Shown: piece after piece, positions 11,366 through 22,774 of the stretch | How positions within the stretch are numbered: the stretch's first letter is position 1 | Layout of the letters: every line of letters begins with the position of its first letter | Assembly: GCF_003634315.1 (NCBI RefSeq) | Contig: NZ_RBXL01000001.1 | Location: 3,948,501-4,012,500, forward strand | Reading direction: 5' to 3' | DNA from: Thiocapsa rosea | GTDB taxonomy: Bacteria; Pseudomonadota; Gammaproteobacteria; Chromatiales; Chromatiaceae | Length of the DNA: 64,000 bases | Program-made: the position numbers and the translations under genes | Notes under the pieces: generated by a model | Told to the model about the DNA's origin: nothing | Seen by the model: the letters and a program-made list of their open reading frames with translations, nothing else | Databases searched by the model: none

Positions 11366-14300
11366 CCAGCGACAATGCTTTGCGGCCCGAATCCGATCCG
11401 GCGACCGAGACGGCTTCGGCCACAGGTGCCGGTCGCCCGAAACCGGCTGGCCCGGTCGGCGATCCGGCCCGGGAGGCTTATGAGCCGGCGTCGTCGCCGG
11501 AGGGACAAGCCCGCGCGGCGCTTGCGCAGGGGGATCTCGCCTGGGCGACGCGCGATCTGGATCAGGCCGCCATCGAGCCGCTGAAGCTGATCGAAAATCT
11601 GCGCATCTATCAGGCCGAGCTAGAGATCCAGAACGAGGAGCTGCGGGCCGCTCAGCTCGACACGGAGCGCGCCGTACAGCGCTATTTGCGCCTCTTCTCC
11701 GACATGCCGATCGCCGGTCTGGTCATCGACCGCATCGGCCGGATCCTCGAAGTGAACCGTGTCGCCGGCGATCTATTCGGTCTGAGTACACGGCATCTGC
11801 GTCACCACTTTCTGACCCGACTCACGAACCGCAGCGGCGAGGCGACGCTCTATGAGGCGTTGCGCCAGGCCTGCGCGAGCGGCCGGTCGAGCGTCGCCGA
11901 GCTGACGTTCTCGAACGGCGACGAGATCGGCTTTGTCGGCGAGCTCGAGCTGGCGGCGCTGCCTGCTGAGACGGACGACACGCGCGAGTGTCGGCTTCTC
12001 GCCATGGTCATCGATCTGACCGCGCGCAAAGAGACCGAGCGCGCCCTATTGGATCTGAATCGGCGTCTGACCGAGACCTCGGCCCGGGCGGAGGTTCTGG
12101 CCGCGCGGGCCGAGGACGCGAGTCGCGCGAAAAGCGCCTTTCTGTCCAACATGAGTCACGAGATCCGCACGCCCATGAACGGCGTTTTCGGGATGGTCGA
12201 GCTGTTGCTGGACACCGCGCTGACCGAGCAGCAGCGCGAGTATGCCGAAAGTGCCCGCATCAGCGCCGAATCCCTGCTGGGTCTGATCAACGACATCCTG
12301 GATCTCTCCAAGATCGAGGCGGGCAAGGTGGCCCTGGATACATCGGACTTCGATCTGCGCGCCCAGCTCAAGGAGATCGCGACGATCATCGCTCACCGCG
12401 CCCGTGCCAAGGGACTGCGGCTGATCTGCGAAGTGCCCGCGGAGGTTCCGGAGCTGCTGCGCGGAGACGCCGGACGCTTGCGCCAGATCCTGGTCAACCT
12501 GGTGGGCAACGCGATCAAGTTTACTCCGAGCGGAGAGGTCGGGATCCGGGTCGCGATGATGTCGCCGGGTGACGGCCAAGGCCAAGGCGAGGGCGAGGGC
12601 GAGGGCGAGACGATGTTGCCCTCGGAGGAGATCCGGCTCGAGTTCGTGGTACGCGACACCGGCATCGGGATCCCGGCAGACAAGCTCGGGACGCTGTTCG
12701 ACAGCTTCAGTCAAGTGGAGTCCGGGATCACCCGTCGCTACGACGGCACGGGGCTGGGCCTGGCGATCTCCAAGCAGCTCGTCGAGCTTCTGGGCGGGGA
12801 GATCGGTGTCGAGAGCCGGGAAGGGCAGGGCTCGACCTTCCGCTTCAGTGTCCGTCTGCGCCGCACACCCGGGGCTGCGGCGCTGACCCGACCGGTGGAT
12901 CCCTGCGATACGGAGCTGCTGCGGCGCGGCACGGGTTCCGAGGTGCCGTCGGCGCGCGCAGGCGCTGCCGGCTCGGCCATTCCGAGGCCGGCGCCGCGTT
13001 TCGACGGCGCTTCGATCCTGGTCGCGGAGGACAAGCCCCTGAACCAGATGATTGCGCAACGCCTGCTCGAGAAGACCGGGGCACGCATCACCTTGGTCGA
13101 CGACGGGGCCGAGGCCGTGGCCATTGTTGCGAGGCAGCGCTTCGACCTGGTGTTGATGGATCTGCAGATGCCGGTGATGGACGGCTTCGAGGCCACGCGT
13201 TTGATTCGTTGCCGGGCTCCGGATCTGCCCGTGATCGCGCTTTCGGCCGCCGTAATGGAGGATGACCGGGAGCGGGCGCGTGCAGCCGGTGTCGATGCCC
13301 ATCTGGCCAAGCCGATCGACAGCCAGGCGCTCTACCAAACCCTGTCCGTCTGGTTGGGATCGGGTATCGACGAGACCCGAGCACACGCCTTGCCCGAGGT
13401 CTCGGACCGGGATCGACCCGGCCCTATCCCCGGCCCTCTCCCCGATCCGGACGAGCCTGTCCCGAGTCTTCCGACGACCCTCGAGGGGTTCGATCTGAAG
13501 CGGGGTCTGCAATACGCCGGCGACGATGCGGCCTTCTATCACACCCTCTTGCGGGGCTTCCGGACCGAGCTGGCCAAAGAACTTGCGGATCTCGTCGAGC
13601 GGCTCGGGACCGGCAACGACGCGGCGACCTCGGCTCGGATGGTACACACCCTCAAGGGGCTCGCTGCAACCGTCGGTGCCGTGCGTCTGAGCGCAATCGC
13701 GACGCGCATCGACACTGCTCTGAGGGACCGGGCTTGCGTCACGGCAGAGATGCTCGGGGAACTCGACGAGGCCTTGCGACAGGCCCGGACGCAACTGGAT
13801 GGTTTGCAGCCGCCATCGAAGGCACCCCCCGGAGACGAGACCCGAGATCGCCGACGCGCCACCGATGTCGTTGCCGACGAGGCGAGCCCGGTTGGAAGCC
13901 CGGTTGCGAGCCCCGTTGCGAGGAGCACCGTGCCGTTTTGGCCTCATGCGCGGCGCCCGAATCTGTTGGTCGTGGACGACCAACCGATCCACATCCAGAC
14001 GATGTTTCGGGTCTTCCAGGACGATTGCGAGGTCTTCATGGCGACCGACGGCGAGCAGGCGCTCGTACACTGTCGGCGCACACCCCCCGACCTGATCCTG
14101 CTCGACGTCATCATGCCCGGGATGGACGGCTTGGCGGTCTGTCGCACGCTCAAGCAAGAGCGCGCGACGGCGGATATACCGGTGCTGTTCGTGACGGCGC
14201 AGACGGATGCGCTTGATCAGGCCCTGGCGCTGGAGGCCGGCGGTGTGGATTTCATCAGCAAGCCGGTCAATCCGGCCGTGGTCCGGGCTCGGGTTCGAAC

Positions 14301-14859
14301 CCATCTGACCCTGAAGGCACAGGCCGATTTGTTGCGCGACATGGCCTATCTGGACGGGCTGACCGGCATCGCCAACCGTCGCGCCTTCGATGAACGCCTG
14401 CGTACGGAGTTGCGTCGCGCGCAACGCGCCGGCACCTCGTTGGCGGCCTTGATTTTGGATGTCGATCACTTCAAACGCTACAACGATCGGCATGGCCATC
14501 AAGAGGGCGATGCCTGTTTGCGGGCGATTGCAGAGGCACTGATCGGGGTCCCCTGTCGCGGACACGATCTGACCGCACGCTACGGCGGAGAGGAGTTTGT
14601 TTGCCTGCTGCCCGGTTGCGACATGACGGCGGCCGTTCGGCGGGCTGAATGTCTGCGCGTCGCCGTCGAAGATCTGGGCATCCCGCACCTGGATTCTCCG
14701 GTGAGCGATCGGGTCACGGTCAGTATCGGGGCGGCGGTGCTCGTACCCGATGATCGGACGCCTCCCGAGCGACTGCTCGAGATGGCCGACGAGCAGCTCT
14801 ACCGTGCGAAGGATGCCGGTCGGAACCGTGTCGAACCGGGCGGTGAAGAAGAATCCTAA
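11362..14859 (+). CDS. Hybrid kinase REC-Hpt-REC-GGDEF, cotranscribed with the haem-sensor kinase
   Basis: An 1165-residue protein. A low-complexity N-terminus (1-60) is followed by a helix with [11 protein letters not shown] (about 110-215), HisKA with H266, and HATPase (375-500) interrupted by a Gly/Glu/Gln repeat insert at about 405-415, caused by a hexanucleotide run. Next come REC1 with D600, Hpt with H762 in HTLKGLA, REC2 with D915, and GGDEF (995-1160) with intact GGEEF at 1075-1079. No membrane span is evident. It starts within the stop of the preceding kinase (ATGA), so translation is probably coupled and the two may form one pathway ending in c-di-GMP synthesis. The TAA stop is part of the repeat at 14857. 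Confidence 0.9.
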
Positions 14860-14945
14860 ACCGCGCCCGGTGCGATCTGCGTCATTTGGCGGAGTGGCCT
14901 GGCCGCCCCAGCCCCGACAACTGTTGTCGAAGCCGGCGCGGTTTA
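14857..14945. repeat. TTAAACCGCG-family palindromic unit (B-type variant)
   Basis: An 89-bp unit running from TAAACCGCGCCC to GGCGCGGTTTA. The interior resembles the first unit at 25429. Its first three bases are the stop codon of the preceding hybrid kinase. The rest of the gap to 15202 shows nothing recognisable. Confidence 0.85.
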
Positions 14946-15202
14946 GAATCAACGCGAGGGCGTCGCGGAGATGTCTGCGCACCGGAACGTCCTCGGAGTC
15001 TCCGCCGACCCGGGAGCACACCGTTCCTTCCAGGGTGGCCCCGGCTCGGTCATCGCACTCGGAAGCCGAGATGAGGACTTGCGCCGGTTCGGGTCATCGG
15101 CGAGCATAGCCAAGGAATCAACTCGGGGTTTCGGTCCGGGTTTCGAGCCCGATGTGTTCGAGCCGGCGTTGCACCGAGTCCACGTTTCGGGAGATGCGTG
15201 AT

Positions 15203-18200
15203 ATGGTCAGACCGGGAGGTAGATCATCGAGCAAGCGCGTTTCAGACGGACGCAGCCGCTCGGCGTCGGAGGACATCGGGGAACCCGAGTTCTTCCGGCG
15301 CATGATCGCGGCGAGCGCCGACCGCTTCGCCTATCTCGACCGCGATCTCAGGTATCGCGCCGCCAACGCGTCTTATCTAAGCTCATGGGGCTTGACCTCC
15401 GAGCAGGTCATAGGCCGTCGCGTGGACGAGATCATGGATCGGGATTTCTACGCGCAGGTGGTCGGACCGCGCCTAGCGGCCTGTCTCGGCGGCGAAATGG
15501 TCGTGTACGAGGCCCAGCTCCCGCGGCGCGGTGTGCGAACCGGTTGGGGAGAGGTGAGCTATATCCCGTGGCTCGACGCGGCCGGTAGCGTCGAAGGCAT
15601 CGTGGTGTGCGTGCACGACATCACGGCGCGCAAACACAGTCATGCCACGATCGAGCGGCTGACGCGGCTCTATCGCATCCTCACCGAATGTAGCCAGGCC
15701 ATCGTCCATTCCCAGGAACCGAGCACCTTGCTCCCGATCGTCTGTCGCGAGCTCGTGACGCAAGGCGGTCTGGATATGGCCTGGATCGGCCGAACGGACG
15801 CCGACGCGGGCGAGGCTCGAATCGAGTGTCTGGCGATGGACGGCGAGGGTGGAGCCGAGCTGCTCGGGGCGCTGTCCTCGTCGATGGACCCGGACGGTCT
15901 GGACGATGAACCCTTCGCGCGCGTGATGCGCAGCGCGCAGGGCTATTGGAGCCTCGACCTCCAAGCCGATCCGCTCACCCGGCCATGGCATGCGTCGGCG
16001 CGGCGCTTCGGGTGGCAAGCCTCGGCATCGCTTCCGCTGACGATGCGCGGGAAGGTGTTCGCGGTCTTGAGCGTCTATGCGTGCGATCGTGAGGTCTTGG
16101 ACGAGGACGCGCGTGATTTGCTGGCCGAGCTGGCCCGAGACATCTCCTACGCGCTTGAGCATTACGCCGCGATCGCCGAGCTGGCCGATGCGGAAGAGCG
16201 CTGGAAGTTCGCGCTGGAGGGAAGCGATGCCGGAGTCTGGGACTGGGATCTGCGCACCGGCAAGGTCTTCTACTCCGCCGGTTGGAAGCGTCTCCTGGGT
16301 CTTGGCGAGGAGGACATCTGCGAAGGGCTCGACGCTTGGAAGGACCGGGTCCATCCGGACGATCTCAAGGCGCTGACCGATGCGATCGACCATCACCTTC
16401 GCGGCCGCGCCGCTGCCCTTCACCACGAGCACAGACTCCGACGCCGAGACGGCCTTTACCTCTGGAGTCTGGGGCGCGGCAAGGTCGTGGAGCGAGCCGC
16501 AGACGGGACTCCCCTGCGGATGATCGGCACGACCACCGACATCTCCGCCCGGCGCGCGGCCAATGATTCGCTCAGTCGGCTCGGGGAGATCGTCGAGAAG
16601 GCGCAGACCGAGGTCTATGTTTTCGATCCGAAGGGCTTCTGCTTCGAGCAGGTCAATCAGGGCGCCCGCGCCAATCTGGGTTACGGCATGGAAGAGCTCA
16701 TGCGGATGACCCCATTGGATCTCATGCCCGATTACGATCCGCCGACCTTTTCGCGTTTGCTCGCACCGCTGCGCGATGGGAGCAGGAGCCAGGTCGTGTT
16801 GGAGACCCGGCATCGGCGCAAGGACGGCAGCTGTTATCCCGCCGAGATTCGCTTGCAGCTCCTGGGCTCTGAGCCCCGCTTTGTCGCTCTCGTCACGGAT
16901 ACGACCGAGCGTGTGCGTGCCGAAGAGGCGATCAAGCATCTCGCGTTTTTCGATCCGCTCACGGGCCTGCCCAACCGTCGGCTGCTGATGGATCGACTCG
17001 AGCGCGCGATCGCCGCGAGCCGACGCAGCCATCATATGGGTGCACTGATCTTTATTGATCTGGACGATTTCAAGACGCTCAACGACACCCTGGGGCATGA
17101 TCAGGGTGACCGGTTGCTGCGTCAGGTCGCCAAGCGTTTAGCCTCGTGTATCCGCGAGTCCGACACCCTCGCCCGGCTCGGCGGCGACGAATTCGTCGTG
17201 ATGCTGGAGTGTTTGAGCGCTCAAGCGCAGACGGCTGCATCACAGGCGGAGGTGCTCGCCAATAAGCTGCTCGCAGCACTGCGTGTGCCCTGCGAGCTTG
17301 AGAATCGCGAGTATCGGTGCTCGGCCAGCATGGGTGTCGCCGTCTTCGGCCGGCAGGCCAAGAGCGTCGAGGAACTGATGAAGCAGGCCGATATGGCCAT
17401 GTATCGGGCGAAGGCGGCAGGACGGGACACACTGCGTTTCTTCGACCCTCAGATGCAGGTGGAGGTATCCTCACGCGCAGCGCTCGCCACCAGTCTACGC
17501 CAAGGCTTGGAGCACGGTGAGTTTCTCCTCCACTATCAAAGCCAGGTCGACGGGGCGGGGCAGGTGACCGGCGCGGAGGGATTGCTGCGCTGGCAACATC
17601 CGCAGCGTGGTCTGCTCCAGCCGGCTGATTTCATCCGCTTAGCCGAGGAGACCGCGACGATTTTGCCCTTGGGCAGGTGGGTTCTGGAAATGGCCTGCAC
17701 CGAACTGGCGGCTTGGTCCGAGCGGCCCGAAACGGCTGAGCTGACGCTCGCGATCAATATCAGTGCACTGCAGTTCCATCATCCGGATTTCGTCGAGCAG
17801 GTTCTTGCCGCGGTCGAACGGCACGGATGCAATCCAAAGCGACTGAAACTCGAGATCACCGAGAATCTCTTGCTGGAGGACCGCGACGCGATGATCGCGA
17901 AGATGTCGATGCTCAAGGAGCGGGGCATCAGCTTCGCGCTGGATGATTTCGGAACCGGCTATTCCTCGCTGACCGATCTCGGACGGCTGCCGTTGAAAGA
18001 GCTTAAAATCGATCTGTCCTTTGTGCGGGATCTCGTGACCAACGCCAACGATGCGGCGATTGCGCGCACCATTATCGGCTTGGGCGATACCTTCGCACTC
18101 GACGTTATCGCCGAGGGGGTCGAAACCGAGGCCCAACGCGACTGGCTGGCCGAACATGGTTGCCGTGCCTTTCAGGGCTATCTGTTCGGCCGGCCGGGAC

Positions 18201-18235
18201 CGGCGGCGACTTCGGCAACGCGGCTCGATGCGTGA
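15203..18235 (+). CDS. PAS/GAF sensor with GGDEF and EAL domains
   Basis: A 1010-residue protein from ATG 15203 (CGGGAG nine bases upstream; ATGs at 15152 and 15195 are in frame). Order: PAS (about 40-125), GAF (160-310), PAS (330-445), PAS (455-575), GGDEF (585-750) with intact GGDEF at 660-664, EAL (765-1000). The EAL signature reads EGL (E792) and the later DDFGTGYSSL loop is intact, so phosphodiesterase activity is plausible. No membrane span is seen. Both synthesis and breakdown of c-di-GMP are possible; which dominates cannot be told. It lies downstream of the two kinase-diguanylate cyclases, suggesting a local c-di-GMP control block. Confidence 0.9.
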   Translation: MVRPGGRSSSKRVSDGRSRSASEDIGEPEFFRRMIAASADRFAYLDRDLRYRAANASYLSSWGLTSEQVIGRRVDEIMDRDFYAQVVGPRLAACLGGEMVVYEAQLPRRGVRTGWGEVSYIPWLDAAGSVEGIVVCVHDITARKHSHATIERLTRLYRILTECSQAIVHSQEPSTLLPIVCRELVTQGGLDMAWIGRTDADAGEARIECLAMDGEGGAELLGALSSSMDPDGLDDEPFARVMRSAQGYWSLDLQADPLTRPWHASARRFGWQASASLPLTMRGKVFAVLSVYACDREVLDEDARDLLAELARDISYALEHYAAIAELADAEERWKFALEGSDAGVWDWDLRTGKVFYSAGWKRLLGLGEEDICEGLDAWKDRVHPDDLKALTDAIDHHLRGRAAALHHEHRLRRRDGLYLWSLGRGKVVERAADGTPLRMIGTTTDISARRAANDSLSRLGEIVEKAQTEVYVFDPKGFCFEQVNQGARANLGYGMEELMRMTPLDLMPDYDPPTFSRLLAPLRDGSRSQVVLETRHRRKDGSCYPAEIRLQLLGSEPRFVALVTDTTERVRAEEAIKHLAFFDPLTGLPNRRLLMDRLERAIAASRRSHHMGALIFIDLDDFKTLNDTLGHDQGDRLLRQVAKRLASCIRESDTLARLGGDEFVVMLECLSAQAQTAASQAEVLANKLLAALRVPCELENREYRCSASMGVAVFGRQAKSVEELMKQADMAMYRAKAAGRDTLRFFDPQMQVEVSSRAALATSLRQGLEHGEFLLHYQSQVDGAGQVTGAEGLLRWQHPQRGLLQPADFIRLAEETATILPLGRWVLEMACTELAAWSERPETAELTLAINISALQFHHPDFVEQVLAAVERHGCNPKRLKLEITENLLLEDRDAMIAKMSMLKERGISFALDDFGTGYSSLTDLGRLPLKELKIDLSFVRDLVTNANDAAIARTIIGLGDTFALDVIAEGVETEAQRDWLAEHGCRAFQGYLFGRPGPAATSATRLDA

Positions 18236-18274
18236 GCCGCAAACCGGCAGGTTCAGCACTGCCAGGCCAGCACC

Positions 18275-19147
18275 TCAGACCATCTTGTTCAGCCTGTATT
18301 CGAGGATCCCCTGAGCACCGGCCGCGCTGAGCTTCGGGACGAGGTCACGCACCGAGGCGGCATCGACGATGGTCTCGAGTGCGAGCCATTGACGGTCGTA
18401 AAGGTGGCTGACCGTCGGGGCGTGCAGACTCGGCAGCAGCCCGACCACGGCGTCCAGGCACTCGGCCGGTACGTTGCACTTGAGTGCAACCTTGTGGCGC
18501 GCACGCAGGGCCGCTTGGAGCATCAGCGCGATCTGCTCGATCTTGGCTCGCCGCGCGGGATCCTGCATGGCTTGGGGGTTGGCGATGAGGCGCGTCTCGG
18601 TGATCAGCAGGTCCTCCACGATGCGCAGTCCGTGGGCGCGAATGGTGCTGCCGGTCTCGGTGATCTCCACCACGGCGTCCACCAGCCCCTCGACCACCTT
18701 GGCCTCGGTGGCGCCCCAGGAGAACTCGACGACGGCCTCGATCCCGCGCTCGGCGAGATAGCGCTTGGTAAAGCCGACGAGCTCGGTGGCGATCTTCTTC
18801 CCGGCCAGATCCTCGACCCGCTGGATCGGCGAGTCCTGAGGCACCACCAGCACCCAACGACTCGGGCGATTGGATGCCTTGGAATAGGTGAGGGTGCAGA
18901 TCGGCTCGACCTCGGCCTGCGATTCCAGGATCCAATCCAGCCCGGTCAGCCCGAGATCAAGCGCCCCGCGCTCGACATAGGGGGCCATCTCCTGGGCGCG
19001 GATCAGTGCACAGCGGATGTCCGGATCGTCGATATCGGGGTAGTAGTTGCGTGCGTGCGCCGTGATGTTCCAGCCGGCTTGGGCGAACAGCTCGATGGTG
19101 GCTTCTTCCAGGCTTCCCTTCGGGATGCCGAGCTTCAATAGGGGCAT
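18275..19147 (-). CDS. hisG: ATP phosphoribosyltransferase, long form
   Basis: First enzyme of histidine biosynthesis, joining ATP and PRPP. The 290-residue product starts at MPLLKLGIPKGSLEEATI, with GGAG five bases upstream; an in-frame extension to 19270 lacks homology. Length and the C-terminal region (about 215-290) fit HisG-long, which carries the ACT-like domain for feedback inhibition by histidine and acts as a hexamer without HisZ (family knowledge). The PRPP-binding region around EITETGSTIRAHGL is present. No other his gene lies in the window. It is convergent with the GGDEF/EAL gene, 39 bp away, and no terminator was seen between them. Confidence 0.95.
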   Translation of the reverse strand: MPLLKLGIPKGSLEEATIELFAQAGWNITAHARNYYPDIDDPDIRCALIRAQEMAPYVERGALDLGLTGLDWILESQAEVEPICTLTYSKASNRPSRWVLVVPQDSPIQRVEDLAGKKIATELVGFTKRYLAERGIEAVVEFSWGATEAKVVEGLVDAVVEITETGSTIRAHGLRIVEDLLITETRLIANPQAMQDPARRAKIEQIALMLQAALRARHKVALKCNVPAECLDAVVGLLPSLHAPTVSHLYDRQWLALETIVDAASVRDLVPKLSAAGAQGILEYRLNKMV

Positions 19148-19363
19148 GCGGACTCCGGTCGATGGATTCAATGCGGACCGGCTATTATGCGCCGAATCCA
19201 AGATCCGGAGTGCTTGCGTATTCCGCCTCGACGGCCTATTTCTTTGTGTAAGAGCGGCGACGTCCTGCATCCGAGCCGCGGTCGGGACCTCGCTCTTTGG
19301 AAGGCAGCGCGATACGGTATCGCGCGGCCTCGGCCTTCGTGCTGATCGGGAGGCAGGTGTTCA

Positions 19364-20020
19364 GTGGTGAATCAACGATTCGATCTCCTCGTCATCGTGG
19401 CAGCGATTTTCCTCGCGATCTTCGTCGCGACCTCGGTGATCCTCCTGGTCTTGGGCGTTCCGATCCGTGATGCAGGACCGGTTGCCGATTCCGCGCCCCC
19501 GACGACACGTCCGCCGGATCGTCCGCGAACCTTTAGCGTACCGGATGCGCCGACCCCGCCGCCGATGTGGCGGGACGAGCGGGCGTTTCGGTATGGGTCG
19601 CTGCCCGATGGGGGATCGGTGATCGACGGCTATCGCTTCCGCCCGCTCGACGACGAGCGCGAGACAAGTCGCTTCGGCGGCTGGGCCGCAATCCCCGATG
19701 AGCGATCCGTGGATGGGTCCGGCGAACGGAATCGCGGTCTCGGCGACCCGGTCTTTCGTCGCGACGAGCGACTCCCGGAGGGATTCACCTCCGAGTGGGG
19801 GGAAACACCCTATCGATTCCGTCCGACCGAGCCGTCGAGGAGTCCGCCCGATCCGTGGCGCCCGCCGCGAGACCCGCGGGGACCACGCGGTTTCACCGAT
19901 CCCAGGCTCTTCGAGCCGCCGCCGCAATGGGGGGCGACGCCGCCGATGCTGCCGCCGCCCTTGCCCGACCTCTATCCTTCACTTGGTCCGCCAAACGATC
20001 ATCGACTCACGGTACGATAG
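19364..20020 (+). CDS. Membrane-anchored Pro/Arg-rich protein, unknown
   Basis: A 218-residue protein with a GTG start preceded by GGGAGG. One N-terminal hydrophobic helix (about 7-31) is followed by a long soluble part rich in Pro, Arg, Asp and Gly, including FRPLDDERETSRFGGW and repeated RFRP-type patches. This looks like a signal anchor with a disordered periplasmic tail. I recognise no family. The membrane protein gene at 20078 follows 57 bp downstream and may be in the same transcript. Confidence 0.55.
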   Translation: MVNQRFDLLVIVAAIFLAIFVATSVILLVLGVPIRDAGPVADSAPPTTRPPDRPRTFSVPDAPTPPPMWRDERAFRYGSLPDGGSVIDGYRFRPLDDERETSRFGGWAAIPDERSVDGSGERNRGLGDPVFRRDERLPEGFTSEWGETPYRFRPTEPSRSPPDPWRPPRDPRGPRGFTDPRLFEPPPQWGATPPMLPPPLPDLYPSLGPPNDHRLTVR

Positions 20021-20077
20021 CCGGGCCATCCGTCACGCCTGTCCTGCCGATCGACCTATCGGAGTCGACCCGATCCC

Positions 20078-21522
20078 ATGCCGAAGGCCGAAGCCTTGAC
20101 CGCTGCGAGTAAACCCGAGCACGCGCTGCCCGTGGCGGGTCGCTGTGTTCTGTCCGAACGACGCGCACTGCAGCTCGGACTTGCGCTCGTCATGCTGGCG
20201 TATGTGCCGATCGCGCTGGTCGGTCTGCCGCTCTTCGGCGACGGTGCCTATTACTTCTTTAAGCTGGCGTTGGACGGCGTTCCGGTCTTTCCGAATCTTC
20301 GGCTCGGCTCGGTTCTCGCGCAGCTCCCGACCTTGGCTGCGACCCGACTGACCGACGATGTCGTGCTCCTGCGCCACCTCTTTTCCTTCACCTATGTCGC
20401 TCTACCCGTGGTGTCTTTGCTGGTGTGCTGGTCGATCGTACGCGAGCGCCGCCCTGAGTTGATTCTGCTGCCGCTGCTCTTTCTGGTCGCCAACCAGATC
20501 AATTTCTCTGCGGTCTCGGAACTGCTCTTCAGCCTTTACCTCGTCTGGCCGTTCGTGCTCCTCGCGGCACTCGCGCCAAATCGCCGCTTGACCTTGATCT
20601 ATGGTGCTGTCCTGGCCCCTTTGCTGCTTCTGCTGCATCCTCTGGGCTTTGCGTTGGCGGGATTTTTGAGTCTCGTTGCACTCTTGAACGCCCGTTTCGA
20701 TCGCGCGACCGATCGCACCTGGACCCGCGCTTGGAGCGGCCTTGCCGCGGCCTTTGCGGTCTCGGCCGTCTTGCGCGTGATTTCGACACTGGTCGGCGCC
20801 ACCGGCTACGAGCGCTCGCTGACGGAGCCGGATGCAGCCGTTCGTTACCTGCTCCCCGAGACCCTGTCGCAGGGTCTGTTGTTGCCTGGGTGGCGGTCTT
20901 GGGGGTCTTGGCGGCGCTGAGTCTCGTTTCAGGGTGGCGGCGAGGTCGCCGGGTTGTCGAGAGCCGACTGCTGTGGCCGGCCTTTCTGCTGCTGCCCCTC
21001 CTGGGGGCCCTCGTCGCCGTTGACCTTCTGTTCGGAGAGGGAATCAAGCTCAAGGCAGGGCTGATCCTGCCGGTCGCGTTGCTCTTGATGGCGCTTGCGG
21101 TCGGGATCGCCGGGCGGCCGTTGGCTCTTGCGGAACGTCCCGGCATCCGTCGCCTCGGGCGGTTGGTGGTCGTCGCTGCACTGAGCCTTGCCTTGATCGG
21201 GACCGCAAAATCCGCCGCCTGGTGGACGGCGACACACGGGCTGATGAATGCCACGGCCAGCGCCGAGACCACCTGTCTGGCGTTCGGGCCCGAGGAGCCT
21301 TACGCGCTGCAGTGGCCGTGGATGGCGATCATCGACGATTGGGCGACGCCGATGAATGCCTTGGTTTTCCGGCCTCCTTGGGCGATCCCGCTTCTGTTGC
21401 CGGGCGACGGGTGCCGTCGGCTCGAGCAGACCGGTCAGGCGCATCTGGCGTCATGGATCCAGAGGCCGGCCGCGCAGCTCCAAGCCAAGTTCGGGCCTTT
21501 GCGCAGTGTCGGAGCTCCCTGA
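20078..21522 (+). pseudogene. Polytopic membrane protein, frameshifted
   Basis: Two reading frames join into one membrane protein. The first (20078 to about 20880) has several hydrophobic helices and a [14 protein letters not shown] motif near the first loop. The second (about 20880-21522, other frame) continues with [14 protein letters not shown], more helices and a periplasmic-looking end. The switch lies near 20868-20895, where helix sequence runs on across the frame change; a single-base indel in TCTGTTGTTGCC would explain it. The whole, about 480 residues, resembles the layout of membrane glycosyltransferase or mannosyltransferase-like proteins, but no family is recognised. It is either a true frameshift mutation or a sequencing error. 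Confidence 0.6.
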
Positions 21523-21587
21523 TCATGCGACGCCCTGATCGTGCGACGGGTATCGCACCAGCTCTTTCAAATGGATAAGTGAGCTTT

Positions 21588-22769
21588 ATGAATCAAGATC
21601 TTGTCAATAAATGGGTCGTCATCCTGATGGCGCTCGGGATCTCCGCGCTCTTTTTCGCGATGATCCAACAGTTTCTGATGGCGCTCTTTCTCGCCGGGCT
21701 CTTCAGTGCGATGGCGCGCCCGTTGTACTTGTGGCTGCAGCCGCGCCTGCGGGGCAGTGCGAGCCTGGCATCGCTCGCCACACTCCTGGTGGTGGCCGTG
21801 GTCGTCCTGATCCCGCTGTCGCTCCTGGTCGCGGTCGTGGTGGGGCAGGCGCTCGATGTCACCCAGACCTTCTTGCCCTGGATCAAGGAGCGGCTCGCCG
21901 ATCCGGATGCCTTCCTGGAAGGCATGCGCCGCTTGCCCTTCTACGAGGATCTGCTGCCTCTGCGCTCGCTCCTGCTCGAGCGTGCCGGCGAGGCTGCAAC
22001 CTTCGCCAGCAAGTTCGTCGTCGGGGGCCTCTCCTCGCTCACGCTGGGTACGCTGAACTTCTTCTTTCTCGCCTTCGTGATGCTCTACAGCATGTATTTC
22101 CTGCAGATCGACGGCCATAAGCTGATCAATAAGATCCTCTACTACTTGCCGCTGAAGAGCGCCGACGAGCGGGTCTTGCTGCAGAAGTTCACCTCGGTCA
22201 CGCGCGCGACCCTGAAAGGAACCCTCCTGATCGGAATCCTTCAGGGCGGACTCGCCGGCATCGCCTTCGCCATTGCCGGGATCGAGAATGCCGTGTTCTG
22301 GGGCACCGTCATGGTGGTCTTGTCCATCATCCCGGCGGTCGGCTCGGCGCTCGTCTGGGTGCCGGCGTGCATCATTCTCGCCGTGCAGGGACAAACGGGA
22401 AGCGCGATCGGCTTGGCTGTCTTCTGTGCCTTGGTCGTGGGCAGCCTCGACAACGTGCTGCGCCCCATCCTGGTGGGACGCGACACCAAGATGCACGAGC
22501 TCATGATCTTTCTGAGCACGCTCGGCGGCATCGTGATGTTCGGCTTCAACGGACTCTTTATCGGGCCACTGATCGCTTCGCTGTTCATCTCGATCTGGGA
22601 GGTGTACGGGGTCGAGTTTGCCGATTTTTTGCCCGATGTCGACTTCGTTCTGGACGACCTGGGCAGTGTCGTGGAGGCGCCCATGCCGAAGCCCGTGCCC
22701 GACATGGCGGCCGCGTCACCCGATGGCTCGGAGCCGGTTGCGCCTTCGCCGGACGATTCGCAGAAGTGA
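21588..22769 (+). CDS. AI-2E family transporter (PerM/YdiK type)
   Basis: A 393-residue inner-membrane protein from ATG 21588; a GTG nine bases upstream is in frame. The expected pattern is present: two to three N-terminal helices (about 10-75), a soluble middle segment (90-145), then five helices to about residue 340, including the conserved GTLLIGILQGGLAG and DNVLRPILVG elements. Family members have been linked to export of autoinducer-2 or to Na+/H+ exchange, so the substrate cannot be called. The C-terminal 40 residues are acidic and proline-rich. No operon partner: the frameshifted gene ends 66 bp upstream and a composite repeat follows six bases after the stop. Confidence 0.87.
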   Translation: MNQDLVNKWVVILMALGISALFFAMIQQFLMALFLAGLFSAMARPLYLWLQPRLRGSASLASLATLLVVAVVVLIPLSLLVAVVVGQALDVTQTFLPWIKERLADPDAFLEGMRRLPFYEDLLPLRSLLLERAGEAATFASKFVVGGLSSLTLGTLNFFFLAFVMLYSMYFLQIDGHKLINKILYYLPLKSADERVLLQKFTSVTRATLKGTLLIGILQGGLAGIAFAIAGIENAVFWGTVMVVLSIIPAVGSALVWVPACIILAVQGQTGSAIGLAVFCALVVGSLDNVLRPILVGRDTKMHELMIFLSTLGGIVMFGFNGLFIGPLIASLFISIWEVYGVEFADFLPDVDFVLDDLGSVVEAPMPKPVPDMAAASPDGSEPVAPSPDDSQK

Positions 22770-22774
22770 CGGCC

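Noticed and set aside
12046-15021. 991-codon antisense frame opposite the hybrid kinase
   Set aside because: Typical GC-rich shadow frame; composition is odd and no domain is recognisable, while the sense frame has clear kinase domains.
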